Assembly: GCA_045837725.1 (NCBI GenBank)
Contig: JBEWZL010000266.1
Coordinates: 62,001 to 126,000, forward strand
DNA length: 64,000 bases
Direction: 5' to 3'
Origin: Vermamoeba vermiformis
Taxonomy: Eukaryota; Tubulinea; Echinamoebida
How positions within the stretch are numbered: position 1 is the stretch's first letter; the number at the start of each line of letters is the position of its first letter. The notes under the pieces were generated by a model that made no database searches, was not told the DNA's origin, and worked only from the letters and a program-made list of their open reading frames with translations. A program made the position numbers and the translations under genes. Positions 30,484-42,304 of the stretch are shown piece after piece.

Positions 30484-32755
30484 ATGACTACCTCAAACGA
30501 CGATAAACCGATAGCAGAATCATTGGCCAAGTTAGGAATTACTGTGGGCCCAAGCCAAGAGCCGGGTAAGAATTTCCTCAAAATTTTATTATTATTAATT
30601 TTAATATAGGTAGGATGCAATTATAATACTATCCTATTACGTAATATTGACTTATTGATACAAAATTTGTAGAGGACGACAATCAAGCGAATTAATTAAA
30701 ACAATTTTTAATAATTCTTTAGATTGCTTAATAAGTCTGGTGAATAGTGTGGCTCACTCTGCGGTAGAGCGTTCTGAGGCACGCTACTTCCGATATGCAA
30801 CGGCACCGCGGGATTCAGCCTGCAAATCTGTTTTGGAAAAGCTAAATTCAGTGCTCGGGCAATTAACACAATCCCCGCAACGAAACTCAAATGAAGGACC
30901 TTCTCCCACGCAAGCACCGCAAGCGTGGCATGTTCCTTGCATTTTCAACGGATCGGGATCGGGCAAAACGTTTTTCAGCCACTTTTTGCACGAGCACATT
31001 CTCGATTATACCGCAAAGAATACAGCGGTAATCGATCATAAAGACTCAAATTATACAGCTTATTAATTGATTTGTGACCAGGTTGCGCCGGACGTTTCAG
31101 CTTTCTTGCAAAAGCATCGAGTTTTGCGGGTTTGGATTGCACAATTTAATGGTCAGCAAGTACCACCAAATGAAACAGATATCAAACTTTACCTAGCTGC
31201 AGTTATTGCCTCACAGCTATTATTGGAAAAGCAGCGAACTGGTGTTCTCCGCGGTGCTTCGGTCATCACTTTGTTGCACAAGATCCGCGAAACAAAAACG
31301 GAGGGTCTGTTTACGGATAATTCAATATTATTACAAGCTATTAGAAGAGTACAAAGCATCCCAGACAACGAGCCCTTCTTAATACTTTTCGGTCACGACG
31401 AGATGCAGATGCTGACTGACCCAAAAGAACTGATGGGACTTGATGACGGAAAAAGACAGCAAAAACTAGTATACAAGTATATAGTCTCCGCCGTGGAATT
31501 CGCTACTGCTGCCGCTGCTCACAATGTAGGGGTTTTCAATTTGTTCACTGGAACGTTTCCTCTCAACTCTACAGTGTCGTTAGCACCGACAAAATATCAA
31601 TGGAGTCCTGTCACTTTCGATCCATTGACACCAGCTGACGGAATTACATTGCTGAAATCTCAACACCCGTCATTGAAGGAAACTTTAGAGGCAGCCAATA
31701 TAGCAACGCTATTAGAATTGTTTGGAAATGTTCCTCGCGTCTGGGAATTGTTTTCACGAGAGTTGGAAAAGAATTTAACGGCAATCTCGTCATCTAAATC
31801 GGTCGTTAAAATGTGCGATTCGTTTGCTCCGTGCGTTGAAAGATGGTCAATTCCAATACAGCAACTGCACGTAGCATTATTAGTACTGGTGCAAGGGTGG
31901 ACGCTAGCAGAAGTCAAGAGCCTGCAAAGACCAGAGATTGAGCGAGCTGTCATCAATCTTATTTACGACGGAAGACTATTTGCACGAGAAGATGGCAAGT
32001 TCTTCATACCAACCATTTTTCTGCGAAATTCAGTACGGGCATTAGACAACGAGGATCCCCGTCACGAGATATTCATCGAATATTTCAACGATTGTCTGAA
32101 CGGCAACTTCGATGACGGAGTATTCGAAAAGTTCTGCCTCGCCTTCCTCGTCATGAAGTACAACCTGTTCGTCAAATCCAAGTTTGACCGAGTGAGTCTT
32201 CAGCAAGTCTTTAGAGGATCTTGGATGAAGGAAAATACCAAAGGCCAGATCCGCATCGGTGACAAGCTGATTAGAGAAACTTACAGTACTACGCGCAACA
32301 TCATGACATCATTCAAAGATGTGCAGGTTGATGATGGTCTAAATAAGCGCAAATTCAAGGACATCAGAGATGCAATTCCGATTGCACTTTGGATCGGCAA
32401 AACTGATCCACACCAAGATGCTCTGCTGTTGTTACCTGATGACGTGTCAATCCATGTAGCGATGAAATTTTCTAGGACTGATGCTCAAGGATCGCTTTCG
32501 GGCGAATCTAACGGATCATTTGCGCACGAGCAACAGATGGCGGAGCAGAGTCCGGTTAAGCAGGAGAACAGCTACTTCATTTACATTACAAACCAATTGC
32601 TAACCGAAAAACCAGCGCAAAAAGAGGAAATACACCATCGATCATTCATTGTCTGCGCCAACAACTTCAGCGAGTTCTTCGGCGGAATTTTTCCATTTTT
32701 GACGTCAAAGTATTTTTTCGCTGGTGAATATGACTACGAAAGCTTGCAAAATTAA
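30484..32755 (+). CDS. P-loop ATPase, Crinkler/RHS-like
   Basis: Three exons, 30484-30565, 30723-31027 and 31082-32755, about 686 residues. A Walker A motif (FNGSGSGKT) is followed by a likely Walker B/sensor region (EPFLILFGHDEMQ), then a long helical region and a C-terminal segment (DALLLLPDDVSIHVAMKFSR). This order, and the weakly conserved C-terminal part, recall the NTPase-nuclease proteins called Crinklers in oomycetes and RHS proteins in trypanosomes. No signal peptide. The family is often multicopy and associated with mobile DNA. The ATPase call is firm; the subfamily is a guess. Confidence 0.55.
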
Positions 32756-33613
32756 ATATCGGTGCAATAAGTGTAATTGCCACTTTATGACCGGCTTGTG
32801 GACTTGTACAATACTGCGAAAGCGCTCTCCGGTAAGAGCCAGTTTCACTCGTCTAATTTTGGTCCAGCAGAGAAATTAATTGCGGGATTTTTGAACGAAA
32901 TTTTTACCTAACAAAACGATGTTAATTTTACTGTCCAATATTTTTACAAAAAATTTGGTTGGTCAAATAATAATAAAAATTTATTGGCGTTCTGATCCCT
33001 AGCGCGTACCAACACCTTGCAAATGCCGTGTAGTTGTAGACTTCGGATTTTCAGTAAGTTTCAAGCAAACTAGTTTACTGCGCGTCAGTTGTCAACATTG
33101 TCAATGTTATTGAATTGAGCGAGATCTCACTCAATTTGACCACTAGGCAAAGAGCGTTTCAGTTTCAAATTGTAGAGTCCTGATGATGCTGCTTAAATTG
33201 ATCACTGAAATAGCAACGACGACGTGCCGCGACCTCGTTGAAAAGGTAACATTCGGTCATTTTTTTTTTTTGAGTTGCAATGTTTACGAGCAACCAACAC
33301 TACTAATTACAATCAGGCTCTTTATTAAGAGCACCTTCGTGCAAGAATTGCGAAGAGACCAAGACTTCAAATGCAATGTAGAGAATTTGCTAGAAATTTA
33401 AGTGCGATCTCATGAAGTATACCAACTGCAATGGAATTTAAAGCTTTAGACGGCAATAGTTGACAGTATCATTTACAATCATTGACAATTACACCACAAA
33501 AGTACTGTAATACTTGAGGTAAGTACGAGCCAGATCTATTTTGATGGTTACTCGTTCTCACACTTATAACTTTAGCATCATAAGGACTACAATATTACAA
33601 ACCGCGAACAACA
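32756..33613. other. Intergenic region with a possible small spliced ORF
   Basis: 858 bp between the ATPase and the second kelch gene. Around 33183-33401 there is a good intron shape (GTAACATTCGG ... CTACTAATTACAATCAG) followed by an open stretch LFIKSTFVQELRRDQDFKCN, ending at a TAA. Upstream coding in the matching frame is short, so I do not call a gene. Confidence 0.25.
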
Positions 33614-35191
33614 ATGCATAAAAAAGCTGTTACTATGCTTATGATGCTGTCAAGTCTCTGTGTCTTACCTAGCTGTGAATCCACCGCTCAAAGCGACACT
33701 TTAGTCTCCCGGGTCATCAATCCCTCGCCAGTCTCAGTGCAACTAGCCACTCATCAACTCACTTCATCACGTCCTTTATTCTACTCAGTCGCAAACAAGG
33801 CTATCTTTGTCAGCAATGATGAGACAAGTGTTTACATTTATGACGCCGGCACTGACTCGTGGTCTACGTCATCACCTAACACAGCCTCTCGTGGCGATGT
33901 CTTATCTGCTGCTGACGACTACTTAGTGTTCACTGACAAGGCTGACGGGGCAGTGCTTCATATTCTCAATGCCAACACTGTGACATGGACGACAACTACC
34001 CTCTCCGAGCGAGTGAACAGATACCACCAAACAGTCGGCAACTACATCTTCTACTCTATTAGCTATAGCTACACTCTAGCCGTGTATAACATCGCTAACA
34101 ACACTTGGCTCTCGTTTGAAGAAGAGTACGAAATGGCTGAAAATGTCATCATTCCGTTCAAGTACCAAACATACGTGGTATTCTTCTTCCGTGCCCGCAG
34201 AACAGGCTACCTCACTGCATGGAACACAGCTGGCGACTTGACGCGCACTCGTTTTGACTACGGAGGAGAGTACCGCCTGTTTCCGTCTGCGGGCGTGGCA
34301 GGAGACTACTTGGTGGTGGGCGGAGGAGTGCTTGAAACCACGTACTCGGCTGATTTCTCTGTTCGCAACCCTCACACTGGCGAGTATTACTCTGGAAAGA
34401 TGCCTACTGCTCGTTACTTGTTGACCTTTCTGTACGCCGATCCTCTGATATTGTTCACTGACGGCAATCTCACTGAAGCATTCAACGTGGAGACGCAACA
34501 ATGGCAGACAATTGTGTTGGAGATTGATATCTCAAACACACGCGTGTCAACGGGCCACAAGCTGTTCATGACTTACAGCGGTCAGAACCACGCAATCGAG
34601 TTCGATTCGGTCAAACTGACTGACAGTCAAACTTGGTCAACCATCAGCTTTTCCGGCTCCAGTGTTGGACCAGTCGTCAAACTCGGTGACTTGGCAGCAT
34701 TCGTTGACAGCGATAACATCGTGCTGTTCAATCCACACACTCAACAATGGACCAGAGCTCAGTTCTCGTCGGACAAACAGTTCACGAATGCTTTCGTTGT
34801 TGGTGACAAAGTGGTGATTGTGTCGAGTGATGAGCGAACCGTGCATGTCACAGGCCTGGCTCAACTCTCGTCCTCAGCACCTACGCCCACTCCCGCCACA
34901 CCTACATCAGCGCCAAGCACTCCATTGCCCTCCGCTCCCTCGACAGTGCCGTGGAGGCCGTGGACGATGCCTATTCCGAGCACACCGCTCGCTAGCACAC
35001 CTACCACTAGCAATAGCCCAGTACCTCTTCCAAGTCCGGTGTCTTCGTCGCCCGTGGCCTCTCCGAGCAATGGAAATGCCCCGGCGGTCGTTGCACCGAA
35101 GAGCGACACCAGTCTGGAAGTCAAGTCGTCAGCCTCACTTTCTGCTTCGATCATTTCATCCTTGATTGCTGCTACTGTGGCTTTGTTGTAA
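33614..35191 (+). CDS. Kelch-like single-propeller surface protein, probably GPI-anchored
   Basis: Intronless, 525 residues. Signal peptide MHKKAVTMLMMLSSLCVLPS. The mature part aligns from SDTLVSRVINPSPVSVQLAT onward with the second half of the protein at 27758-30409 (SRVINPAPVTVQLSTHQ), so this is a paralog without the first propeller. Blades include IYDAGTDSWSTSSP, YNIANNTWLSFEEEY and FNPHTQQWTRAQF. It ends in a Ser/Thr/Pro stalk and a hydrophobic C-terminus (SASIISSLIAATVALL). A 63-bp tract (34721-34783) is identical to 29927-29989. Confidence 0.82.
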   Translation: MHKKAVTMLMMLSSLCVLPSCESTAQSDTLVSRVINPSPVSVQLATHQLTSSRPLFYSVANKAIFVSNDETSVYIYDAGTDSWSTSSPNTASRGDVLSAADDYLVFTDKADGAVLHILNANTVTWTTTTLSERVNRYHQTVGNYIFYSISYSYTLAVYNIANNTWLSFEEEYEMAENVIIPFKYQTYVVFFFRARRTGYLTAWNTAGDLTRTRFDYGGEYRLFPSAGVAGDYLVVGGGVLETTYSADFSVRNPHTGEYYSGKMPTARYLLTFLYADPLILFTDGNLTEAFNVETQQWQTIVLEIDISNTRVSTGHKLFMTYSGQNHAIEFDSVKLTDSQTWSTISFSGSSVGPVVKLGDLAAFVDSDNIVLFNPHTQQWTRAQFSSDKQFTNAFVVGDKVVIVSSDERTVHVTGLAQLSSSAPTPTPATPTSAPSTPLPSAPSTVPWRPWTMPIPSTPLASTPTTSNSPVPLPSPVSSSPVASPSNGNAPAVVAPKSDTSLEVKSSASLSASIISSLIAATVALL

Positions 35192-35265
35192 GAGTGTGTG
35201 CGATGGTCAGATAGTTATTAAATTTTATCAAACAAATTATACATTTTACGACGCACGTTGCCTAT

Positions 35266-37276
35266 TTACTGCGTGGACTGCGAGTTGCTATTGTTGTGCA
35301 CTCTAAACTCGCCTGAGGTCACTGAGCCTCGGCGGCCAGTGCCAGTAGGTTTCACAGCCCAACTGCCTCGTCGCTTGCTGTTGGCTTGCGACAAGAAGTC
35401 CCAATAATAGTAGTGCGGGTCTGAATGGGAACTTTTGTAGGTGGACAAGGGCTCGGGGTTGGGCGTAGTCTTCAAGAAGTCCCAATAGTAGTGGTGCGGA
35501 TCCCGACTGGAGTCATCCGTGCTGCTTACGTTGATAGTGGTGGCAGGCACGGCTTTAGGTTTGTTATTGTGGTGCTTAGTGCTGTTTGATCCGCCCTTAA
35601 TCTCTTCAATTTTGTTGACAAAGTCGTCGAATTCGCTCGAGTTCAGAGTGTTGCTGTTGTGCTGCACGGCATTGTGTTGCGTGTTAGTGTTGCTAGCTTG
35701 TGCAGCGGTGTCGTGTTCAGCCGTTGATTTGATTTGAGCTACGCGTGCGATGAACTGATCGGCCTCGCTGCCAGTAACATTCACATTGGCACTCGAGTGC
35801 GCATTGACATTGTGAGGCTTTTCAACGCCAAGAGACTAAGTAGAGGAATCAATTGCTGCTCATAACCGTTCAGCTTCAATACTTACACTAAAGAATGATT
35901 CGACGCTGGCCATGCTCTTGTCAACCATTGATATGGCCTTTTGAATGTTAGGCACTGGATCTACGACAGCAGTTGACTCGTGCTTGACCTCTTGAACAGT
36001 ATTGGTATTGTTATGGGTGCTGTTGTTTGCTTTGGCTTGTTCCAATGCCTGGGTGTGATCATCGCTCGATTTGTTTCTGGTGCCGACAACGACGGGGCCT
36101 TGACTGGTGATGGAACCGCGACGCGTAGTTGAAGTAGGCTTCAATGCCCAGCTGCCCCTGCGATCACGAGTCGCACCTTCAGCTGGTTGTTCGGGCTGTG
36201 CAGTAGTGTGGCCCTCTTCAGTGGTGATTTGAATCGTTGTTTCAGGCTGTCTTGGGCTCGCGTCACCGTTGTGGTTGATGGCACTTAAATTGACATTTGC
36301 AACGTCGTTTGATTGGCCAATGCGTTGTGCTTTCTTCTCTTTGAGTGCCTTCAACTTCTCTTCTTTCTGTCGCTGATAATCTTCAGACTTGCGCGGTGTG
36401 TGGCTCTTGGTCTTGCTCTTCTTACGGGCCTCTTCTTCTTGTTCCAACTTGTCCATTTGTTCTTTGAAGAAGGCGTCCTCTTCCTCAGCTGTAATGCGCG
36501 GCGAGACGAGTGCAGTGACCTCTTCCATCAGTGGAGGGGCTTCTTGTGTCGTCGTCAGCGAGCTCGTGGATGTGTTGCTGCTCGGGCTAGCAGTGTTGTT
36601 ATTGCGCGGTGAGAGCGCTGCGGACAAGTTCAACGACTTGATTGATGATGAAGAGCGTGAATGTGATAGTGCACGTTGCACTTGCGCTTCAATATCGGCA
36701 AGATCTTTTTTCGAATCAGCTTGCTTCTTTGCGTGCTCAGCTTCCAATTTCGCGTATAAAGCAGCGCTAGTTTGATCCATACTATGGTCAGTACTCGTGT
36801 GTGTATGAACTGGCTCGGTTCGTTGGGGAGCTGGCTCTTCTTGAGGAGTTTCTCGCGGAGTTTCTGGTCGGTTGGAAAGATCAGATTCGTCGCGAATTTT
36901 TTGTTCGTTACGAAAAAATAGGCAATATTTTTAATATTGTACCTGTTTTTGGAGCGTGTCCTTGAGCCGCAGCATAATGAGGTTTGCAATAGATTTTTGT
37001 GTCGTGTACGAAATGTTGTCCGGGTCTCAACGAGGATTTGCAAGTAAAGCACTTAAAGCATGCCTATACAATTAAAAATATGCGTAAATATTTATTAATG
37101 GTATTTTAATGAAACGGTTTTTCCAATTCAATGAGATCCGCATATCTTTTTTGATTCTCTATTGTAAACCAATCGATTTTTACCTTATGAAAATTTCTGC
37201 CATCAGCAATCGATACTTTTTCTAGTGGATATACTGTTTTATTGCATTCGCTGCACTTGACTTGTGTTGCAGACAT
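35266..37276 (-). CDS. LIM-domain protein with repeated RRGS and WDFL motifs
   Basis: Four exons: 37184-37276, 36943-37063, 36863-35887 and 35835-35266; 586 residues. The N-terminal LIM zinc finger has CSEC, an H of FHK, CFKC, C and CKPH ligands. Then a Glu/Lys-rich helical section (EEEARKKSKTKSHTPRKSED) and long low-complexity Asn/Ser/Thr stretches. Two repeats stand out: RRGSWALKPTSTTRRGSITS with RRGSWAVKPTGTGRRGSVTS (each RRGS is a PKA/PKG-type site), and DPHHYYWDFLKTTPNPEP with DPHYYYWDFLSQANS. LIM proteins usually scaffold actin or junction complexes; a regulated cytoskeletal adaptor is the likely role. Confidence 0.82.
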
Positions 37277-37801
37277 CTTGGTCTAGTGGTGTTGTTCGAA
37301 TATTACAATAGAGCTTCGTCACAAATAATACTATGGATAAATTGGTATACGTCAGTGGTGTTGCGCTTTAGTGTTGTTTGGTTGTGATCTGAAATTGACG
37401 GTTTTCGCGTGTGCCGGGTAAAATTTTGAGCGGCAAAAAAACTGGCCAAGTTTAAGCGCCCTAATTAGTGTCTATTAATAATTTGTTTGCGAACACACAT
37501 ACCAATGTTTAAATTACTTTAACAAGCCACTACTCAAACTACTATTCTTTGTGGGCAAGTACATGGGCACACATGCAAATATTCACCAATACCAAGACCA
37601 ATGTGCAGACTATAATTTAATAAATCAACCGTACATTGACGAGCGCAGCTTAATAATTCCTCAGTCCCCAGAGATTGCTGTTCAAGCCGAAAACTCTGAC
37701 TTTCATCCAAACCCAAGAGACTCTCTCCATGGCAAGCCACTGACGTAATAATCATCTGTGCAAAGAAGACTGCTAAAGAGGTAAAGGAGCATTTAAAATT
37801 G

Positions 37802-38050
37802 ATGAGGCTGGAGTACAGACATGAAAGAGACGAGGCTTTGTTGGAGGGCATACGCGCTGCGTGTTCCTTTCATTTCAAAGAACCGATCGACAAAAGCGAA
37901 GAAGAGATGATCAAAAACTTGCAAAACGAGCCTTTTGAGCAGGTCGTCGAAGATCCGAAGCTGCATGGAATGTCCATGATGCTTCGATACTTTAACTTTG
38001 CTGCCAAGCGTGATGAGCGCCGTAACGAAATTAGATTAAGAAATAAATAA
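37802..38050 (+). CDS. Hypothetical small charged protein
   Basis: From ATG 37802 the ORF gives 82 residues: MRLEYRHERDEALLEGIRAA, later KSEEEMIKNLQNEPFEQVVE, ending AKRDERRNEIRLRNK. The frame is open upstream to 37699 (VIIICAKKTAKEVKEHLK), and a second open frame (ATG 37563, GTHANIHQYQDQCADYNLIN...) ends at 37748; I could not join the two with consensus splice sites. Mostly helical, no recognised domain. A mitochondrial assembly-type small protein is one idea, unsupported. Confidence 0.4.
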   Translation: MRLEYRHERDEALLEGIRAACSFHFKEPIDKSEEEMIKNLQNEPFEQVVEDPKLHGMSMMLRYFNFAAKRDERRNEIRLRNK

Positions 38051-38170
38051 TTTCACTTTGAAACAATTGCTGGCAACGGATCTTTTTTTGAACAGATCTG
38101 TTCGGAAAATTTAACGTTGAAACTTAGATTTGATTAATTTACTTATAATACATCCTATTATTAATACAGA

Positions 38171-41100
38171 TTACTCTCGCAACGTCTGCCTCAATAAGTC
38201 TTCAGTTTCCTTGAGCAGGTTATCAATACTTGCGTACAGATTCGGATCTTGCTTTGGTTCTTCTATTTGCTTTGGTTCTTCGACATAAAATGCTCTCGGT
38301 GTAATTACAGTGTCAGCTGGAACAGAATCAATGACTGGCGCAGTATTCAAAAACTGTTCAATGCTCTGCAGAGCGATCTGCGCTTCTAAACTAGATTTGC
38401 TGCCCAACTGAGCCTTATCAACGTGTTCCAGTGCATCATTCGTCGCTGATCCAACAGGCGTCAATGTCTCGTAGGTGATGCTCGAGTAAAAATTCTCGTA
38501 GTCAAGAGAGTGGCGTCTGCTGCTCGTTCTGGTAGAGGTCCCTGACACGACCGAGGCTCGTCTGTTGTCTGATCGTTCAACGGGAGGTGTTTGTGGACTG
38601 CTTGAGAGCTGCATGGGACTAGTATTGTTGTTAGGCAGCGTGACGCTTTTAATGACCACTAATCGTTCAATGGATCCTACAGTCGTTGGCTGCGTGCTGT
38701 TGGTCACGTGATTACTCTCGTAAGTGCTCGTCAATGAAGAGGTACCGAATGAAATCTCCTCATCTGCTTTAAACACAAGGGAATTCGTCATCGATGAACA
38801 CGCACTGTCGCTCAAATCAGTCAGCGTTGGTTCTAACGAGGCCGGATTGGGTTTGTACACTGAAAGACGCGTTTTGATGAACATTCCTGTGTCGTCTTCA
38901 CTAGCCCCGACAATTTCGTGAAGATCTCGATCTGAGATGCCATATACCGCCGAGTCTCCATCGTTGTAGTCGAATGAGTAGTCTGACCCTGCCTTGCGAA
39001 TGGGATTCGGCTTGGTTTGTTGACCTTCGGTGCCTTTGAGAGGGTCATTCACAAAGCTGTCTCTCAAGTTGCTAATGTCAATGTCCATTTCATTCGCCAG
39101 TGACAGGTGCTCGCTGCTCTTCGGGTGCGTCTTCACTAGCAACAGTTCTTGGGCGTGTTGTTCTAACTCTTCAGGCGAGGCTGCTACTGGTGCCACGATT
39201 GTTGGAATGGACAAAATATCTTGCACGATGGGTTGAGGAGGGCTACTTTCAATCGGAGTGTCTTTTATGGAAGGCGGTGGCAACTTCTCTTCAACTGGCA
39301 TTCGACCAGTCACCCAACCTCGGGGAGGCGTATTCGGTTTTTTCGGTTGGTCAGCTTTCATATACTTAGGAAGGGCTTGAACAAATGTTGGTCTATGCTG
39401 TGGCGGACTATCGACTGGCTTGGGTTGAGGAGCGGGCTCTACTGGCTTCTGTGCAGTTTGTTGTGGAGTTTGAAGCTCGGTTGATTTAGATAGCTCGGTG
39501 AGTTGCTTTGGAGGCTCGACTGGTTTTGGCACATCGACAACCTTTGTTGGCTCGACCTGCTTCGGTGTTTCAACAGGCGTTTGTGGGGCAGGTTCATTGA
39601 TCTGCTTATTAATAGTGTCGATGGTCACTTGAACGGCTGCTTCACCAACGCTCTCAACTGCCGCGTTCGCTGCTGCACTCGCTTCAGCTTCAACGTCACG
39701 CTCCATCTTCTCGAAGAAAGAATCGGACAAATAAGTGTTTTCAAATGAAAATTCTTCTTGTTCTGACGGTCGCGTTGGCTCTGTGATTGGTTTGTTCTTC
39801 TCGCGGTAGATTTCAAGTACTGTGTTAATCGTGGAGTATAGGCCTTGAACATTAGAGCTCTTCACGCGAAGTTCTTGTGCTTTGCCATCCAATTGATATT
39901 TCAGATTAAATACGCCTCCAACATCAGAAATCTTGTCGATATTTTTCAACAGAATGTCAACACGTGCCTGATAAGCGTTAGTATAAACCATGGTACGACA
40001 GTATCGCTTACATTAGATAGCAAAAAGAAGAAGCTCAACGTGTCTCTCGTTAGCTTGACCTGCGTGTATTCTTGGCGTTTCTAATGCAAGAATTAGTACG
40101 GATTATAATTATGTCACATATCCGTACCGTTTTGTCATTAGTGTCCTCGGGCGATGTTCTGCAGTTGATGTTGATGCTCTCGCCTTTGTTGATAATCGTC
40201 GTGACTAGTGTCGAGGCTGTCTTTTTGATGGAATCGACCCACATCTTGAACTCCGCTTCGACAATTGACAGCGTGTACGTGTTGCCAAGCACATCAACTG
40301 ATACGAAATTCAGTTAGACACTAAGCAACTAACAACACGAGCACGTACCTAGTTTCACAATGTTATCTTTGCCTTTGACTTTCGATTCTTCAAGCGAAAT
40401 ACCGACGAGCCTGATCGTCTCGAACAGTTGTTTGCCCAAGTCAGTAGGATTTTTGCGCTAATGTCCCACTGTGAGTACTATTATTGTTATGAGAGGTCTG
40501 GACTTACAGTATCGCCCTTGTAAAACCTGATATTTAAGTTGGTTAACACGACCCAGGTCTTGCGCCACTCGCTGCCTGACAAGCGCAACAAAAACCCGGA
40601 TCTGACTTCTTTTTCTTCGATGACTAAATTCGTTTGAGGTAGCTTCAACCGCACATATTAGAATTTGCATGACCAATATTGTTATTACACTTACCTCGTA
40701 TGTTTTGACGAATAAATCAAGCTGCCTTTTCAGGCGGAAAAACCACTGTTTTTTCTCCTCGTCGTTCCTTGCGACCAAAAAATAGCCTTTCTCATTCGTA
40801 GTAATGATCTTCAAGTAATGTGGCTTCTCACACCCGTCCTCTGCATCCTCGTCGTTACTTAATTCGGTAATTTCCGTCAAATTAATCCATCCTTTTAGGC
40901 CCGTAAGATCGTCGGTTCGCTGAAATTGAAAAATGTATGAGAAATTGAAGCAAGAAAAATGTGAGATCTTACAGCATTGGCGCGGTCAAAGTAATTCAAA
41001 AATTGTCCTTGCAAGACAAAATAACGCTTTTTCCAATTTTGCGTCTTGTGGCCTTTGCCTCCTTTTTTCATGAGCCATCCGGCAGCCAACGGCTCACCCT

Positions 41101-41724
41101 ACGATAAAATGAGTGAATATATACAAATTTCGGTTATAATAATTGTATAAGGCAATCACGCCATTTTGATTGCAAGTAGGTAAATTTTTTTGTAACGGAT
41201 TCCGAAATGTACCAGCGGATCAGAACCGTCTCTAAACAAGCTAAGTACCAAAAATATTGTCGTGCGAAAGCAGGCATGCCTAATATTGATTTAAAATAAT
41301 AAAACTTACAGCTAAGTTATCGGCAAAGATCTTCACTTTCTTAAGTGCGTAAAAAATAGCATTTTTCCACATCGTGCACTCTTCCTTATCGATGGTTGGA
41401 GTGAATATATATTCTTTACCGCTGCTATTTGTAATAACAAACGAATTTTCTCGTTCGGTTGTTGGGTCCGCATCTCGGATTTGACAACCCTCCAAGTACA
41501 ATTGCCCTTTTAATTTATCGAATGCTTTTCCTGACAAGTCCTAATAAATTACAAATTAATATACAGCAAGTCGTGCGGAGTATATTACGTACCGGCTTCT
41601 CGAAATAATAGGTTAGAAAAGTCCCCTGCAGCACGCACCAGCGGAGCTTCTGATTCTTAACAGTGTGGCCCTTACCACCTGTTTTGAATAGAGTCCCAAA
41701 ACATATCGTGTCTGGTGTGGTCAT
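38171..41724 (-). CDS. Triple pleckstrin-homology protein with long disordered tail
   Basis: Nine exons: 41593-41724, 41310-41540, 40973-41098, 40695-40919, 40508-40642, 40349-40457, 40128-40297, 40012-40059 and 38171-39967; 990 residues. Three PH domains: FGTLFKTGGKGHTVKNQKLR with WCVLQG and the closing WKNAIFYALKK; GWLMKKGGKGHKTQNWKKRY with FVLQG and KKQWFFRLKRQL; and RSGFLLRLSGSEWRKTWVVL with EAEFKMWVDSIKK. A 600-residue Pro/Glu/Ser/Thr-rich tail follows, with PPR and QEPKQ-like repeats and RRHSLDYE/RRASVVSG phosphosites. Expected to bind phosphoinositides at membranes and recruit partners through the tail. Confidence 0.85.
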
Positions 41725-42304
41725 CGTCAGTACAAAAAAAATTGATCTAGCAGTCGAAGATCAACCGAAATTGAACACCAGCCTTGAGTATAGGGACATC
41801 ATATATGATATCCCATCGTACATCCTTCCCGCAATATAAATCGGAAAGCACATTGCAATTAGTCCAGAGTTAGTGTGCCACCTACATCTCGATCCACGAA
41901 CAGCCTAGTTTGGAGTAATAATAGTTAATTATTGAAATGACATCATCCAATTAATACGGTAAGCAACCCACCAGATTGGTAAACGCAGTTTGTATTCAAT
42001 TAAAAATATTTGAATACAATGATCAATTAAAAGCGTTCGGGGGTATGCAATATTATTAATTAGTTTTATTAAGCTGTTATTTTTTTAATCTTTAAGTTAT
42101 AATTAATTGTAATTGTCATTGACCCGAGATTGTTTTGTCTGCACGTACTCTGTGGCTTAGATTAGGAGTATTGCCTCACAAGAGGTGGTTACAAGAATCT
42201 TCACGGTATTGTTGTGTTATTTCATTAAGAGATACGAAAGGATTTGACACGATCAGGTCAGAAAGAGCGCGGAAAAAAACTGAGATTATTTCTGCTTAGC
42301 GGCA
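41725..42304. promoter_or_regulatory. Divergent intergenic region, PH protein and ERMARD-like gene
   Basis: 580 bp between two outward-pointing starts, AT-rich, with TGATATC- and ATATGATATC-type symmetry near 41800-41812. No assigned motif or gene. Confidence 0.35.

Noticed and set aside
34818-35165. Pro/Arg-rich open frames overlapping the end of the second kelch gene on both strands
   Set aside because: Shadows of the Ser/Thr/Pro stalk repeats.
36389-36775. Long plus-strand frames opposite the LIM gene
   Set aside because: Antisense to a low-complexity exon; Leu/Ser composition is that expected from antisense of Glu/Lys-rich coding.
38171-39991. Large last exon of the PH gene as a separate intronless gene starting at 39991
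   Set aside because: The frame continues upstream through a donor/acceptor pair (40011/39968) in phase with eight PH-domain exons.
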